Below are positions 17,506 through 27,140 of a stretch of DNA of 64,000 nt, piece by piece. The notes under the pieces were generated by a model, which saw only the letters and a program-made list of their open reading frames with translations, was not told the DNA's origin and searched no databases. Position numbers and translations under genes: made by a program. Position 1 is the stretch's first letter. Each line of letters starts with the position of its first letter. Origin of the DNA: Pseudobacillus lumedeiriae (GTDB lineage Bacteria > Bacillota > Bacilli > Bacillales > Domibacillaceae); the NCBI RefSeq assembly GCF_044891285.1, contig NZ_JAUIYO010000003.1, positions 1-64,000 on the forward strand, given 5' to 3'.

Positions 17506-17820
17506 GCTGATCCTAAAAGGTCATTAAAAACGACTTTTTAGGGTCAGTCTCTGCTTAGATTAATTTTTTAATATGAATGTATCATTTTAGTGAACATGAG
17601 AGAAGTTCATCTTCTTACTTCAACGTTTTTTATTGTTTTCCAGTGGATGATGCCCATTTTCCCACAAAGTTCAAACGATAATTTTTCACTGAGGCGGTTG
17701 TAGCGGAAGGCGTGAAGACTCCTGCAGGGAAAGCGAAACGCATGGAACGGAAATCAACGGACAAGTTTAAAGAACCATACAAGGGGTGCCCTTAAAAGTT
17801 ATACTTTTAGGACACCCCTT
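17506..17820. repeat. hairpin-flanked repeat element, copy 1
   Basis: This 315-bp gap consists of hairpin A (17506-17548, CTGATCCTAAAA against CTTTTTAGGGTCAG), a 115-bp spacer, a core (17665-17767) with AGCGGAAGGCG, GAAGACTCCTGCAGGGAAAGCG and GGAACGGAAATCAACGGACAAG, and hairpin B (17781-17820, AAGGGGTG against CACCCCTT). The same parts in the same order occur inverted at 46681-46898. Either hairpin could end transcription of the flanking convergent genes. Confidence 0.8.
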
Positions 17821-17826
17821 TCTCTA

Positions 17827-18330
17827 TTATTTCCCACTATAAAACGCAGCTGGAATTGGACCGAAGAAGCGGCGGTGATAAAGCATTGGCTCTTTTTCTT
17901 TATGAATATGAATATCCGTCACTTTGCCAATTAACACTGTATGGTCGCCCGCTTCCACTGCTTGAAACGTTTCGCACTCCAATACCCCAAATGCCCCTTC
18001 AATAATCGGCAGACCGCTCTTGGACATTTCCCATTTACATTGACTGAAGCGGTCAATCCCTTTCGTTGCAAACGTTTTGCATAGCTCCTGCTGATTACCT
18101 GAAAGAACATGAACAGCGAACTTGCCGCCTTCCGTAAACGATTTAATAGTGGATACTCCATGATCAATAGACCATAGCACCATCAGTGGATCAAGCGAAA
18201 CAGACGCAAATGAATTTACTGTCAGACCAACGGGTGTTCCATCTTTTGTTACTCCAGTGACGACTGTCACACCTGTCGGATAATTCCCCATTACTTCTTT
18301 AAACAAGTTTTGTTGTTCAGCCTTTTCCAT
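17827..18330 (-). CDS. flavin reductase-family FMN-binding protein
   Basis: A 167-residue split-barrel flavoprotein of the HpaC/flavin reductase family. It shows YPTGVTVVTGVTKDGTPVGLTVNSFASVSLDPLMV (quoted core: GLTVNSFASVSLDP), the FMN-binding pattern, and the later HVLSGNQQELCKTFA and HRRFF motifs. Such proteins reduce free FMN or FAD with NAD(P)H for a partner monooxygenase, but no flavin monooxygenase lies nearby. It is divergent from an amidase across 150 bp, which may indicate joint use. The ATG follows AAAGGAGAG. Confidence 0.85.
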   Translation of the reverse strand: MEKAEQQNLFKEVMGNYPTGVTVVTGVTKDGTPVGLTVNSFASVSLDPLMVLWSIDHGVSTIKSFTEGGKFAVHVLSGNQQELCKTFATKGIDRFSQCKWEMSKSGLPIIEGAFGVLECETFQAVEAGDHTVLIGKVTDIHIHKEKEPMLYHRRFFGPIPAAFYSGK

Positions 18331-18485
18331 TATTCATCTCTCCTTTGTTATATAACTATCGCGGATGTACAAGAAAATGAACAAAAACCTTTCTACTTTC
18401 TGACTTATTTCAATATTCCACTTATTATGACTCGTTCCATGGTAAGATGAAGGGGATGACTCAATAATCTTGAGGAGGATGGATG

Positions 18486-19859
18486 ATGAAAAACCTAACG
18501 ATTCGCGAGCTGAAGATGGGATATGAAAAGAAAGAATTTTCTCCTGTAGAAGCAACAAAGGCTTATTTAGAAAGAATTCATCAGCACCAAGACCTAAATG
18601 CCTTCATTACCGTATGTGCCGATGAAGCTTTAAAACAAGCAGAGATTTCTGAGAAAAAATTTTTAGCGAATGACTTCACAGGCATGTTAGAAGGAATTCC
18701 GCTTTCTTATAAGGATAACTTATATACGAAAGGCATTCGGACGACGAGCGGGTCAAAAATTGCAGAGAACTTCGTACCGGATACTAACGCTGGTGCCGTC
18801 CGTGCCCTTCAAAGAGAAGGAGCAGTCAATCTTGGCAAAGTGAACTTGCATGAGTATGCATTTGGCATCACATCAAACAACCCATTCTACGGCCCGGTCA
18901 AAAATCCATGGAACAAAGAATACACACCAGGCGGATCAAGCGGCGGGTCTGGAGCAGCAGTAGCAGCCTCTTTATGCGCTGCATCCATCGGCACCGACAC
19001 TGGCGGATCGATCCGTATTCCAGCGGCTTCTTGCGGCATTGTCGGCTTAAAACCTACATATAACTTAGTAGACGCTTCCGGTGTCACAAACATTTCCTGG
19101 TCGATCGATCACGTTGGACCCCTTACGAGAAATGTAGATGATCTAGCCATGATGATGGAAGCGTTAACCGGCCGTTCTTACTTAGAAAACTTACAGGAAG
19201 ACATTCGCGGCCTTAGAGTCGGTGTTCCTAACAATTATTTTAACGAGCAAATGGATACAGAAGCGGCTGCTCTTTACAAACAAGCACTTCATAACCTTGA
19301 ATCGCTCGGAGCGGTGCTGATTGATATCGATATTCCATTTACGATGGATGACCTTTCCCTAATATTCGTTCTGGCCATTTCTGAGGCAGGCTTCGTTCAT
19401 GAAAACAGCTTAAATACAAAGATCGACGAGTTTGGCGCAGACGTTCGTGCCGCCGTTGAAGCGAGCCGTACTTTCTCAGCCCTCGATTATATTAAAGCGT
19501 TAAAAAGAAAGGCTGAAATCACGGAACAATTTGAAAAGCTGTTCGGGAAGGTTGACGTCATAGCCACACCGGCCTTGCCGGATACTGCTCAGAAAATTGG
19601 TATTGAAACAATAAACATCAACGGCAAACAAGAACCATTATTCGATGCGATGATTCGCTATCCGTCCGTCTTCAACTTAACCGGTCAGCCTGCTTTATCA
19701 ATCCCAACCGGCTTCGCCTCTAACGGCCTGCCAGCAGGACTGCAGCTCGCAGCCGCTTCCTTTAACGAAAACATACTCATCCGCGCAGGATATGCGTATG
19801 AACAAAGCTTCTTGAAAGAGTTTTATGAGAAGCGGGATAAAGTCTCATCACTTGTATAG
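18486..19859 (+). CDS. amidase signature-family hydrolase
   Basis: A 457-residue amidase-signature enzyme. The Ser-cisSer-Lys triad is visible as K76 (LSYKDNLY), S151 (GGSSGGSG) and S175 (DTGGSIR). Length and layout resemble GatA and aliphatic or aryl amidases, but gatB and gatC are absent nearby, so a catabolic amidase is more likely. The ATG at 18486 is preferred to the ATG directly before it because it lies about 7 bases from GGAGG. Its substrate is unknown. It is divergent from a flavin reductase. Confidence 0.85.
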   Translation: MKNLTIRELKMGYEKKEFSPVEATKAYLERIHQHQDLNAFITVCADEALKQAEISEKKFLANDFTGMLEGIPLSYKDNLYTKGIRTTSGSKIAENFVPDTNAGAVRALQREGAVNLGKVNLHEYAFGITSNNPFYGPVKNPWNKEYTPGGSSGGSGAAVAASLCAASIGTDTGGSIRIPAASCGIVGLKPTYNLVDASGVTNISWSIDHVGPLTRNVDDLAMMMEALTGRSYLENLQEDIRGLRVGVPNNYFNEQMDTEAAALYKQALHNLESLGAVLIDIDIPFTMDDLSLIFVLAISEAGFVHENSLNTKIDEFGADVRAAVEASRTFSALDYIKALKRKAEITEQFEKLFGKVDVIATPALPDTAQKIGIETININGKQEPLFDAMIRYPSVFNLTGQPALSIPTGFASNGLPAGLQLAAASFNENILIRAGYAYEQSFLKEFYEKRDKVSSLV

Positions 19860-19966
19860 AAATTAAAATAAAACAACGCGGAAATATAGCCGCGTTGTTT
19901 TATTTTGCTAATATACAGATAGATGGACAACAAAGAAAGCAAGCGTTTATCCACAGCCCGAATAGG

Positions 19967-21004
19967 TTATTTACCTTTCAAAGCCTTTTCAATCAGCTGA
20001 TGAAAGTACACTTCAGCATTTTCAGTAGGAGAAAAGATTCCGTTCGCAAACGCTTTGGAACCTAGACCTTTCTGCAGCTCTTCTACTAATTCAAAGTCTT
20101 CCTGTCTCACTTGATCGACAAATTTAAAATATTCTTCTTTTGCTTCCGTGATCTCTTCATTAAGAGAATAATCACGGTAAATCCCCATAGATGTTTCTGC
20201 ATCCAAAGGAACCACTTGAATCGTATTGACATTTCCTTCTCCTGGATAGACGTTAATCATCATGTTTGGCCAGATCCAATAAAAACGAGCAAGTTCACTT
20301 TCATCTTCACTTTGGCTCGATACCATATATTGATGAGTGAATTTATCATGCGTAGTCGTACAGAAATTAGATAAATCATAAGACTTAGCAAACCCAGGAT
20401 GGGCAATGGCACAATGATCACATTCAAGATAGTTATCAATAACCGATTTCCAATTCGCCTTCACTACACGGCGTGTTTCCCTAATTAGTTTAACAGAGTT
20501 GAAGAATGAGAACTTTTCCATCTCTCCTAAAAACTCTTGATACGCTTCGGCAAGCGAAGGAGCATCATTATCTAAATTTACAAAAACAAGAGAGTGCTGC
20601 ACTTCCAATCGGATCGATCTCATACAGCTGTGTGCTCCCAGCTCAGTTGTTTTAAAGTTAGGCGCTCTATTGATACTTCCGTCTAATTTGAACGTCCAGC
20701 CATGGTATTTACACTGCAGTATTTTTTTATTTCCCCCGTCACTCTGTTCTACTTTCATTCCACGGTGCGGGCAAATATTGTAGAAGGCCCGCAGCTCGCC
20801 GTCTTTGTCATGAGTAACGATAATCGGTTCCCCGGCAACGTCAAATGTTAAGAAATCACCCACTTTTTCCAGCTGACTCGCATGCCCAACAAATATCCAG
20901 TTCTTCGAAAAAATCTTTTCTCTCTCTTCCTTAAATACTTCTGGATCTACATAGCGTGAATAAGGCTGTGTTTGGCTAAACTGCAATTCTTCTTTTGTTG
21001 TCAT
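19967..21004 (-). CDS. Rieske non-haem iron oxygenase, second copy
   Basis: A 345-residue oxygenase alpha subunit clearly paralogous to the one at 5488. Rieske ligands are C78, H80, C98 and H101. The iron site is H197, H202 and probably D303. The bridge is again glutamate (E194, NYLECDHC), placing it with quaternary-amine or N-demethylating monooxygenases rather than arene dioxygenases. AGGGGG precedes the ATG. It is the last gene of a long sigma-54 operon, after an aldehyde dehydrogenase. There is no local reductase, so it may share the ferredoxin pair at 6677-7939. The substrate is unknown. Confidence 0.85.
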   Translation of the reverse strand: MTTKEELQFSQTQPYSRYVDPEVFKEEREKIFSKNWIFVGHASQLEKVGDFLTFDVAGEPIIVTHDKDGELRAFYNICPHRGMKVEQSDGGNKKILQCKYHGWTFKLDGSINRAPNFKTTELGAHSCMRSIRLEVQHSLVFVNLDNDAPSLAEAYQEFLGEMEKFSFFNSVKLIRETRRVVKANWKSVIDNYLECDHCAIAHPGFAKSYDLSNFCTTTHDKFTHQYMVSSQSEDESELARFYWIWPNMMINVYPGEGNVNTIQVVPLDAETSMGIYRDYSLNEEITEAKEEYFKFVDQVRQEDFELVEELQKGLGSKAFANGIFSPTENAEVYFHQLIEKALKGK

Positions 21005-21074
21005 AATAAAACCCCCTATTAATCATCTAGTTTGAAATATCAAGCATCTGTGTTCATGACATATTCCGTTCAAT

Positions 21075-22517
21075 TTACATCCGATCCATATAAACCGTCT
21101 TGACTTCTGTATAAAATTCAACCGCACTCTTTCCTTGTTCCCGGCTGCCGGTGCTTGAGTTTTTGCAGCCGCCAAATGGCAATTGCGGTTCTGTTCCCGC
21201 TGTTTCCGAATTAACGTGTACAAGTCCTACCTCGGCATCTTCAATAAAACGCTGAGCCGCCGTTAAACTATTCGTACAGATCGCTGCACTTAAGCCATAC
21301 TCTGTATCGTTAGCCATCTCTACCGCTTCTTCATAATCTTTAGCTTTAAAAAGAGCAATGACCGGGCCAAAAATTTCTTCACGTGCAATGCGGGCATCCC
21401 GTGGAACATTTTCAAACACCGTCGGCTGGACGTAGAAGCCGTTCTTCAATTCCTCTTCCGCTGGAATTTCGCCCCCGCATAAAAGCACCGCTTCTGATTT
21501 CCCAGCCTCGATCATTTCCAGCACCCCATCGCGCTGGGCTTTAGATACAGCCGGCCCGATATCATTTTCTTTATGGAGCGGGTCGCCGATTTTTAACTCC
21601 TTCGTGCGCTCGACAAGCCGATCACGGAATACTTCATAGATTCCTTCCTCGACAATGACTCGGCTAGTAGCTGTACACTTCTGCCCTGTCGATTTGAAAG
21701 CACCGCCCACAGCGATTTCCACTGCTCTTTCAAGATCGGCATCGGCAAGAACGACAAGTGGGTTTTTCCCGCCCATTTCCATTTGCACTTTCTTTCCATT
21801 GTCAATCGCCTGCTTTTGAATTTGACGCCCAACTTGATTGGAACCTGTGAATGAAATGGCCTTTATATCAGGATGGTTCACTAATTCATTACCAATGACA
21901 GAACCTCTTCCGAATACGCAGTTTACAACACCTGCTGGAAGCCCAGCTTCGTCAAATGCTTTCATCACATGATAAACAGATTTCGGTGTAAGATCAGCCG
22001 GCTTAATGACGACTGTATTCCCATAAATAAGAGCTGGTGCCATTTTCCATACAGGGATCGCGATTGGAAAGTTCCATGGTGTAATCAATCCAACCGGGCC
22101 GAGCGGTGTGCGGGTCGTATACAGAAATGTATCAGCATTCGCGGAAGGAATCACTTCTCCAAGTGGCTGCCGTGCTTCTGCTGCGTAATATTCAAAGATG
22201 CTTGCAGCCCGGTTTGCCTCTCCCATTCCTTCTGTAAATGTTTTTCCTTCTTCTTTGATTAAATCCTGTCCAATTTCTTCTACATTTGCTTTCAAAATCG
22301 CTGCGGCTTTTTGTAAATACGCTGCACGCTGTTGAAAAGAAAGCTTCTTCCAAGCAGGAAAAGCCTGCTTTGCAGCAGCCACTGCATCATGCACATCCGC
22401 TGCCGCACTTGACGAAAACTCTCCAAGGCTCTCTCCGTTATGCGGGCTGAGATTTTCTTTATACTCCCCTGTAGAGGGTTCTTTCCAGTGTCCATTGATA
22501 TAATTTAAGTAACGCAT
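21075..22517 (-). CDS. aldehyde dehydrogenase, 2-oxoglutarate-semialdehyde dehydrogenase (YcbD)-like
   Basis: A 480-residue aldehyde dehydrogenase with N149 (TPWNFP), E247 (MEMGGKNP) and C281 (STGQKCTATSRV). The motifs GNTVVIKPA, FTGSNQVG and STGQKCTATSRVIV match the branch that includes B. subtilis YcbD and other 2-oxoglutarate or succinate semialdehyde dehydrogenases. It lies 71 bp before the Rieske gene and may oxidise the aldehyde made by that enzyme or by the ThDP enzyme of the operon. The exact substrate is undetermined. Confidence 0.85.
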   Translation of the reverse strand: MRYLNYINGHWKEPSTGEYKENLSPHNGESLGEFSSSAAADVHDAVAAAKQAFPAWKKLSFQQRAAYLQKAAAILKANVEEIGQDLIKEEGKTFTEGMGEANRAASIFEYYAAEARQPLGEVIPSANADTFLYTTRTPLGPVGLITPWNFPIAIPVWKMAPALIYGNTVVIKPADLTPKSVYHVMKAFDEAGLPAGVVNCVFGRGSVIGNELVNHPDIKAISFTGSNQVGRQIQKQAIDNGKKVQMEMGGKNPLVVLADADLERAVEIAVGGAFKSTGQKCTATSRVIVEEGIYEVFRDRLVERTKELKIGDPLHKENDIGPAVSKAQRDGVLEMIEAGKSEAVLLCGGEIPAEEELKNGFYVQPTVFENVPRDARIAREEIFGPVIALFKAKDYEEAVEMANDTEYGLSAAICTNSLTAAQRFIEDAEVGLVHVNSETAGTEPQLPFGGCKNSSTGSREQGKSAVEFYTEVKTVYMDRM

Positions 22518-22618
22518 ACGTTTTCCTCCTATAGTCTTCTACTATTCATATATACTTAAATTTCTGTATGTTTTCTTTCTTTATCATGAGATCACAAAGC
22601 TCTCTGCACCCTTCATTT

Positions 22619-24058
22619 CTATTGAACTAGTTTATCTGGCTGTTCATTTGTTAAGGCAGATTCCCCGACCTTTCTTCTTGTGTATCTAAAGTAGTAAAAT
22701 ATATAGCAAGCTGCGACGAAACTAAATCCCCAATAGAGCGAAGTGCGCTGTGTCGGATCATAAGCTGTGAATACAAAAATGCCTAGACACATTATGAGAG
22801 CGAGAATCGGCACAAAAGGGAAGAGAGGGACTCTAAACTTCAGCTCCTCCACCTTTCCACCTTCTCGAATATACTGTTTACGGAACCTGTACTGTGCAAA
22901 TGCAATCGCCATCCAAGTAAGCAGCCCGCCAACCCCGCTTATAGCAAGCAGCACCACAAATAATGTTTCTTCTGCTACTACACTAGTAAGCAGAGACAAC
23001 AAGGCGAAGAAAAGAGTGACTAGTAAGGCATTCATCGGTACACCGCGCCGGTTAATTTTTCCAAACAAGGGATGTGCCATGCCTGTTTGCGAAAGAGAGA
23101 ACAAGATCCTAGTACAAGCAAACAGACCCGTATTCCCTACAGAGAGAACCGCCGTCAAGATGACGAAATTCATAATATCCGCTGCATAAGGAATGCCTGT
23201 CATTTCAAATACAGTAACAAATGGACTTTCCAGCACTCCTGCTTCCTTCCACGGAACGATCGCTGACAAGACAAATGTTGCTAGAACATAGAAGAGCAGC
23301 ACGCGCACTACGATGGTTCGAATGGCTTTTGGGATACTTTTTTGCGGGTTTTCTGTTTCACCTGCTGCAACCCCCATAATTTCTGATCCCTGGAATGCGT
23401 ATACGACCGTCATCATCGATATAAATACTCCCGTAAACCCTGTAGGGAATAGTCCATCACCAACAAAATTAGTAAAAAACGGAGCAGATTGTTCCTTTAG
23501 GGGTATTAATCCAAACATCGCTGCACCACCGATAATGATGAACAGAATAACGGTAAGTACTTTGATACCTGAAAACCAGTACTCTGTCTCAGCAAAGCTT
23601 TTCGTTGTCAATGCATTTATAGCGAACAAAAGTATGGCAAATATGGTGCACCACACCCATACCGGTGTATGCGGAAACCATCTGGCCATGAGCAAACCAG
23701 CAGCTATAAACTCTAAGCCTACATAAAGAGCCCAGCTCATCCAGTAGGTCCATCCGATGACAAATCCAGTGGCCGGCCCGATAAATTTCGCTGCATGAGC
23801 CTGAAAGGAACCGGATACCGGCATCACCACCGATAATTCACCGAGGCAAACCATCACCAGATACATCAATAACCCGCCGACCAAATAGGCAACAATTGCT
23901 CCTGCAGGTCCGGCTTCACCGATCGCATAACCCGATCCTAGGAAAAGACCTGTTCCAATTACTCCACCTAAGGAGAGCATAAATAAATGTCTGCTTTTCA
24001 TTGAACGCTGTAATTCTTTTGGCTGGTTTTCTTGTTCTGTTCGCATTAAATCCCCCAT
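22619..24058 (-). CDS. APC-family amino-acid permease
   Basis: A 479-residue permease with about 12 helices, SLGGVIGTGLFLGSG in helix 1 and GSEIMGVAAGETENPQKSIPKA in the middle. This is the AAT branch that includes RocE, AapA and S-methylmethionine permeases. Start choice is open between ATG 24058 (AAGGTG upstream) and ATG 24046 (GGGGGA upstream). It sits inside the sigma-54 operon between an amino-acid dehydrogenase and an aldehyde dehydrogenase, so it probably imports the amino acid or betaine that the operon degrades. Confidence 0.87.
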   Translation of the reverse strand: MGDLMRTEQENQPKELQRSMKSRHLFMLSLGGVIGTGLFLGSGYAIGEAGPAGAIVAYLVGGLLMYLVMVCLGELSVVMPVSGSFQAHAAKFIGPATGFVIGWTYWMSWALYVGLEFIAAGLLMARWFPHTPVWVWCTIFAILLFAINALTTKSFAETEYWFSGIKVLTVILFIIIGGAAMFGLIPLKEQSAPFFTNFVGDGLFPTGFTGVFISMMTVVYAFQGSEIMGVAAGETENPQKSIPKAIRTIVVRVLLFYVLATFVLSAIVPWKEAGVLESPFVTVFEMTGIPYAADIMNFVILTAVLSVGNTGLFACTRILFSLSQTGMAHPLFGKINRRGVPMNALLVTLFFALLSLLTSVVAEETLFVVLLAISGVGGLLTWMAIAFAQYRFRKQYIREGGKVEELKFRVPLFPFVPILALIMCLGIFVFTAYDPTQRTSLYWGFSFVAACYIFYYFRYTRRKVGESALTNEQPDKLVQ

Positions 24059-24137
24059 TTCTCACCTTTAATATGCTCTTTACATGATCGTGGTTAAGAT
24101 AGTACAAAGAATATTGTCACTATTCCGAAATTTAAAC

Positions 24138-25316
24138 TTATTGCTGGGCAGGTACCGTTTCAGATGGCTCTTCATATTCTAATAAATCGCTGATTGTCGG
24201 TTTAAAGATTTCATGAGCCACTTCTCTTTGATATCTATTTTGTTTTTTTGCTTCTTGAAACAAGCGATACGTATTTTTCCTGCATAACTTTTCAATGTCA
24301 TCAACGACAGCTTGTGGATTTGGCCGAACTAGTCCAAAAATAACCGCATCATAAAATCTGATTGCTCCCAAGTTAGCAACGAAATCATTGACGATATCAA
24401 TTCCTCTTTGCTTTATGATTGCATCTCCTTCTGAAGAAATCGGAATATTTGCGGCTTCTACGACTAAACTTGCTTTTACACTGTCTGCATTGGATTTGTT
24501 GATGACATCCTCTAGTGCAGATGGAATTAAAATGTCACAATCCACATCGAGCCATTCTGTATTTGGCCTTACAGTATAATGAGATTCAAAATAGTCTTGA
24601 TCCATTTCCCCATACACATTCTTATGATCAATAAGTTTTTGGACATCTAATCCCTTTTCGCACGTTACCAACAAATTGGCATCAGAAATTCCAACGATTT
24701 TATAGCCTAACTGCGATAATTTCAACGCGCAGCTTGCTCCTACACATCCAAAACCTTGAATGACAACTTTCGCTCCGGCTGATCCCCCCTTAAACTTCCA
24801 AGCCTCATCTGCCGAAAATGCTACACCATAGCCCGTTACAACATCATTTAAAAGCAGACCATCAATCCTTGTCGCCAAAAGTTTATCAAAATCCTTTATT
24901 CCTTGTAGAACGTTCGGGTCTTGCTTCATTGACTTTGTCAGAGGGATTTCAATACCGAACTCATTAAATACTTTCAGCACATCTTCGTATTTAGTGCCTA
25001 AATCGCTGCCTAAAGATACACCGATGTCTATATAAGGCATCATCGCAATGAGAAATCTTCTTAATACCGCGTACGCATCTGGCGCTTTGTAATCATAGGC
25101 GATACCGGCTTTACACCCGCCAGTCGTTCCACACTCACAGGCTACATACTTATAAGCCATTGCCTCAGCTAATCTTTCGACCTCTTCTTTTGTCACGGTC
25201 GGATGCATTCTCGTGCCGCCTCCTGTGTAACCTTTCACGAAATTATGAACAACCAGCCACCCTTTTGCATCTGTTTCCGTATCATTCCACTCCACAACTA
25301 AATATGGCTTTGACAT
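24138..25316 (-). CDS. Glu/Leu/Phe/Val dehydrogenase-family protein, divergent
   Basis: A 392-residue NAD(P)-dependent amino-acid dehydrogenase-like protein. GGTRMHPTVTKEEVERLAEAM is the family substrate-domain start (quoted core GGTRMHPTV), and VVIQGFGCVGASCALKL is the Rossmann nucleotide motif. The active-site region reads AYKYVACECGTTGGCKAGI, where the usual P-x-GG-G-K is replaced by TTGGCK. The second lysine is kept, but cysteines are unusual here. Oxidative deamination of an amino acid to a 2-oxoacid is expected. Its neighbours are a ThDP enzyme upstream and a permease downstream. The substrate may be non-standard. Confidence 0.8.
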   Translation of the reverse strand: MSKPYLVVEWNDTETDAKGWLVVHNFVKGYTGGGTRMHPTVTKEEVERLAEAMAYKYVACECGTTGGCKAGIAYDYKAPDAYAVLRRFLIAMMPYIDIGVSLGSDLGTKYEDVLKVFNEFGIEIPLTKSMKQDPNVLQGIKDFDKLLATRIDGLLLNDVVTGYGVAFSADEAWKFKGGSAGAKVVIQGFGCVGASCALKLSQLGYKIVGISDANLLVTCEKGLDVQKLIDHKNVYGEMDQDYFESHYTVRPNTEWLDVDCDILIPSALEDVINKSNADSVKASLVVEAANIPISSEGDAIIKQRGIDIVNDFVANLGAIRFYDAVIFGLVRPNPQAVVDDIEKLCRKNTYRLFQEAKKQNRYQREVAHEIFKPTISDLLEYEEPSETVPAQQ

Positions 25317-25403
25317 ATATGAAACCTCCTAAAGATCTTTTTTAAAATAGTAGTTTCTGCTAACTTTTTATTTAACGTTCCTATTAAAAGATACATCTGA
25401 TAA

Positions 25404-27068
25404 TTAATTGAGGGATGCTAGCTTTTCCGTCACTTCCCCCTTATCCTGGCTTACAGATAAAATCTCTGGATTGACTGTAACCTCGATGACAGCAGGAAGT
25501 CCCGAAGCGATCGCTCTTTGCAGCGCCGGCACAAACTCAGTATTCCTTTCTACTTTCTCTCCGTGTGCCCCGAAAAGACGTGCCATTTTAGCAAAATCCG
25601 GATTAGTCAAGTCCGTTCCAATGACGCGCTCTGGGAAATGAATTTCTTGATGCGTGCGAATCGTTCCATATTTATTGTTGTTAATGACAATAGATATAGT
25701 TGGAACTTTATATCGTACAGCCGTTTCAATTTCTTGCATCGTCATCATGAAGCCTCCATCTCCTGAGAAAGATACGACAGGTCTATGCGGCTGCGCCAAC
25801 TTTGCCCCAATCGCTGCCGGCAGCCCATACCCCATCGCTCCTGATGTTGGCCCCACGTAAGTATTTTCCTGTTCAAAACGGTAATATCGAGACAGCCAGC
25901 TAAAGAAATTGCCAGCATCATTCGTAATAATCGTATCCGCTGGAAGCTGAGCAACGATATCATGCATCAACCCATCCATATCTGTAAATTCATCTGTATA
26001 ATCAGCTTTTGTTTCAGAAAATTTCATATACTCCGCGTGCAATTCTGCTGTTCTCTCATTTCTTTCAACAGCAGCCTGTGAGTCTACGGCTTGTAATGCC
26101 AGCTCAAGGAAGCTTTTTGCATCTGCTTCAATCGCAAGAGAAGGAGCATATACTTTTCCAAAGATATCCGGACAAATATCTATATGGATCAATTTCGTCC
26201 GTTCAGACAGTAAAGTGTAATCCTGTGTTCCTACTTGAGAAAAACGTGTTCCTAAAGCAATAACTACATCTGCATTTCTGATTTCGTCAAGCAGGCTGTG
26301 AGGTGTGCCAAATCCGAGCCATCCCGCGTAGGAGGCATGCTTGTTCGGAAACGCATCAAACCGGCGAAAAGCAGTGACAACAGGGAGGTTCATCTTTTCT
26401 ACAAACTCGACAAGCAGCGGCTGAGCCTTCGCATGAATAACCCCTCCTCCAGCAATCAACACTGGACGCTTCGCCTTTCGGATTTCTTCTACTGCCCGTT
26501 CGGCATCTTCCATATGCGGACGCGGACGACGCGAGCGATAAGGTGAATAATCAGCCATTTCCGCCTCGTCTTCCAACATGTCATGCGGCAACGCAACTAA
26601 CACAGGGCCCGGGCGTCCGGAACGTGCAATATGAAACGCTCGATGCAGCAATTCAGGAATTCTTTCTGCTCGATCAATCTCTACTGTCCATTTACACAAA
26701 TGACTGAAAAATCCAGCGAGATCAACTTCCTGAAACGCTTCCTTTTCTTTAAATGGGCGTTCTACCTGCCCAATAAGTGCGACCATTGGAGTAGAGTCCT
26801 GTGCAGCTGTATGAATACCGATTGCTAAGTTGGTCGCTCCTACTCCCCTAGTTGCCATACATACCCCAACTTCACCAGATGCTTTAGCATACCCTTCCGC
26901 CATAAAAGAAGCCCCCCCTTCATGCCGGGCCGAGATCAAATCAATCTCAGGATGCTGATATAGCGCATCCATGACACCGAGATAGCTTTCTCCTGGTACA
27001 CAAAAGGCTTTCTTTACCCCTTCTTTCACCATGACGTCAACAACGGCTTTGCCTCCACTAATTTTCAT
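25404..27068 (-). CDS. thiamine-diphosphate-dependent enzyme, acetolactate synthase/decarboxylase-like
   Basis: A 554-residue three-domain ThDP enzyme. The N-terminal pyrimidine domain has the catalytic glutamate in ARHEGGASFMAEGYAKA. The middle Rossmann-like domain spans about 190-330. The C-terminal pyrophosphate domain carries SGDGGFMMTMQEIETA and VINNNKYG, the GDG-to-NN metal motif. The family includes acetolactate synthase, 2-oxoacid decarboxylases and carboligases. In the operon it follows transport and precedes an amino-acid dehydrogenase, so decarboxylation of the 2-oxoacid to an aldehyde is a reasonable inference. There is no ilvN-like small subunit. Confidence 0.83.
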   Translation of the reverse strand: MKISGGKAVVDVMVKEGVKKAFCVPGESYLGVMDALYQHPEIDLISARHEGGASFMAEGYAKASGEVGVCMATRGVGATNLAIGIHTAAQDSTPMVALIGQVERPFKEKEAFQEVDLAGFFSHLCKWTVEIDRAERIPELLHRAFHIARSGRPGPVLVALPHDMLEDEAEMADYSPYRSRRPRPHMEDAERAVEEIRKAKRPVLIAGGGVIHAKAQPLLVEFVEKMNLPVVTAFRRFDAFPNKHASYAGWLGFGTPHSLLDEIRNADVVIALGTRFSQVGTQDYTLLSERTKLIHIDICPDIFGKVYAPSLAIEADAKSFLELALQAVDSQAAVERNERTAELHAEYMKFSETKADYTDEFTDMDGLMHDIVAQLPADTIITNDAGNFFSWLSRYYRFEQENTYVGPTSGAMGYGLPAAIGAKLAQPHRPVVSFSGDGGFMMTMQEIETAVRYKVPTISIVINNNKYGTIRTHQEIHFPERVIGTDLTNPDFAKMARLFGAHGEKVERNTEFVPALQRAIASGLPAVIEVTVNPEILSVSQDKGEVTEKLASLN

Positions 27069-27140
27069 ACATACTCCTCCTGTTTCTATCTCTAGTAAGT
27101 TATGTTGATCTAAATATTGAATTATTTTAAATGTATTTCA

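Noticed and set aside
17827..19859. Flavin reductase and amidase as part of the second Rieske operon
   Set aside because: They lie on the far side of the operon's end, one on the opposite strand, with no sigma-54 site. Any link is speculative.
25404..27068. Acetolactate synthase large subunit for branched-chain amino-acid synthesis
   Set aside because: There is no small subunit or other ilv gene, and the setting is a catabolic sigma-54 operon; a broader ThDP enzyme call is safer.
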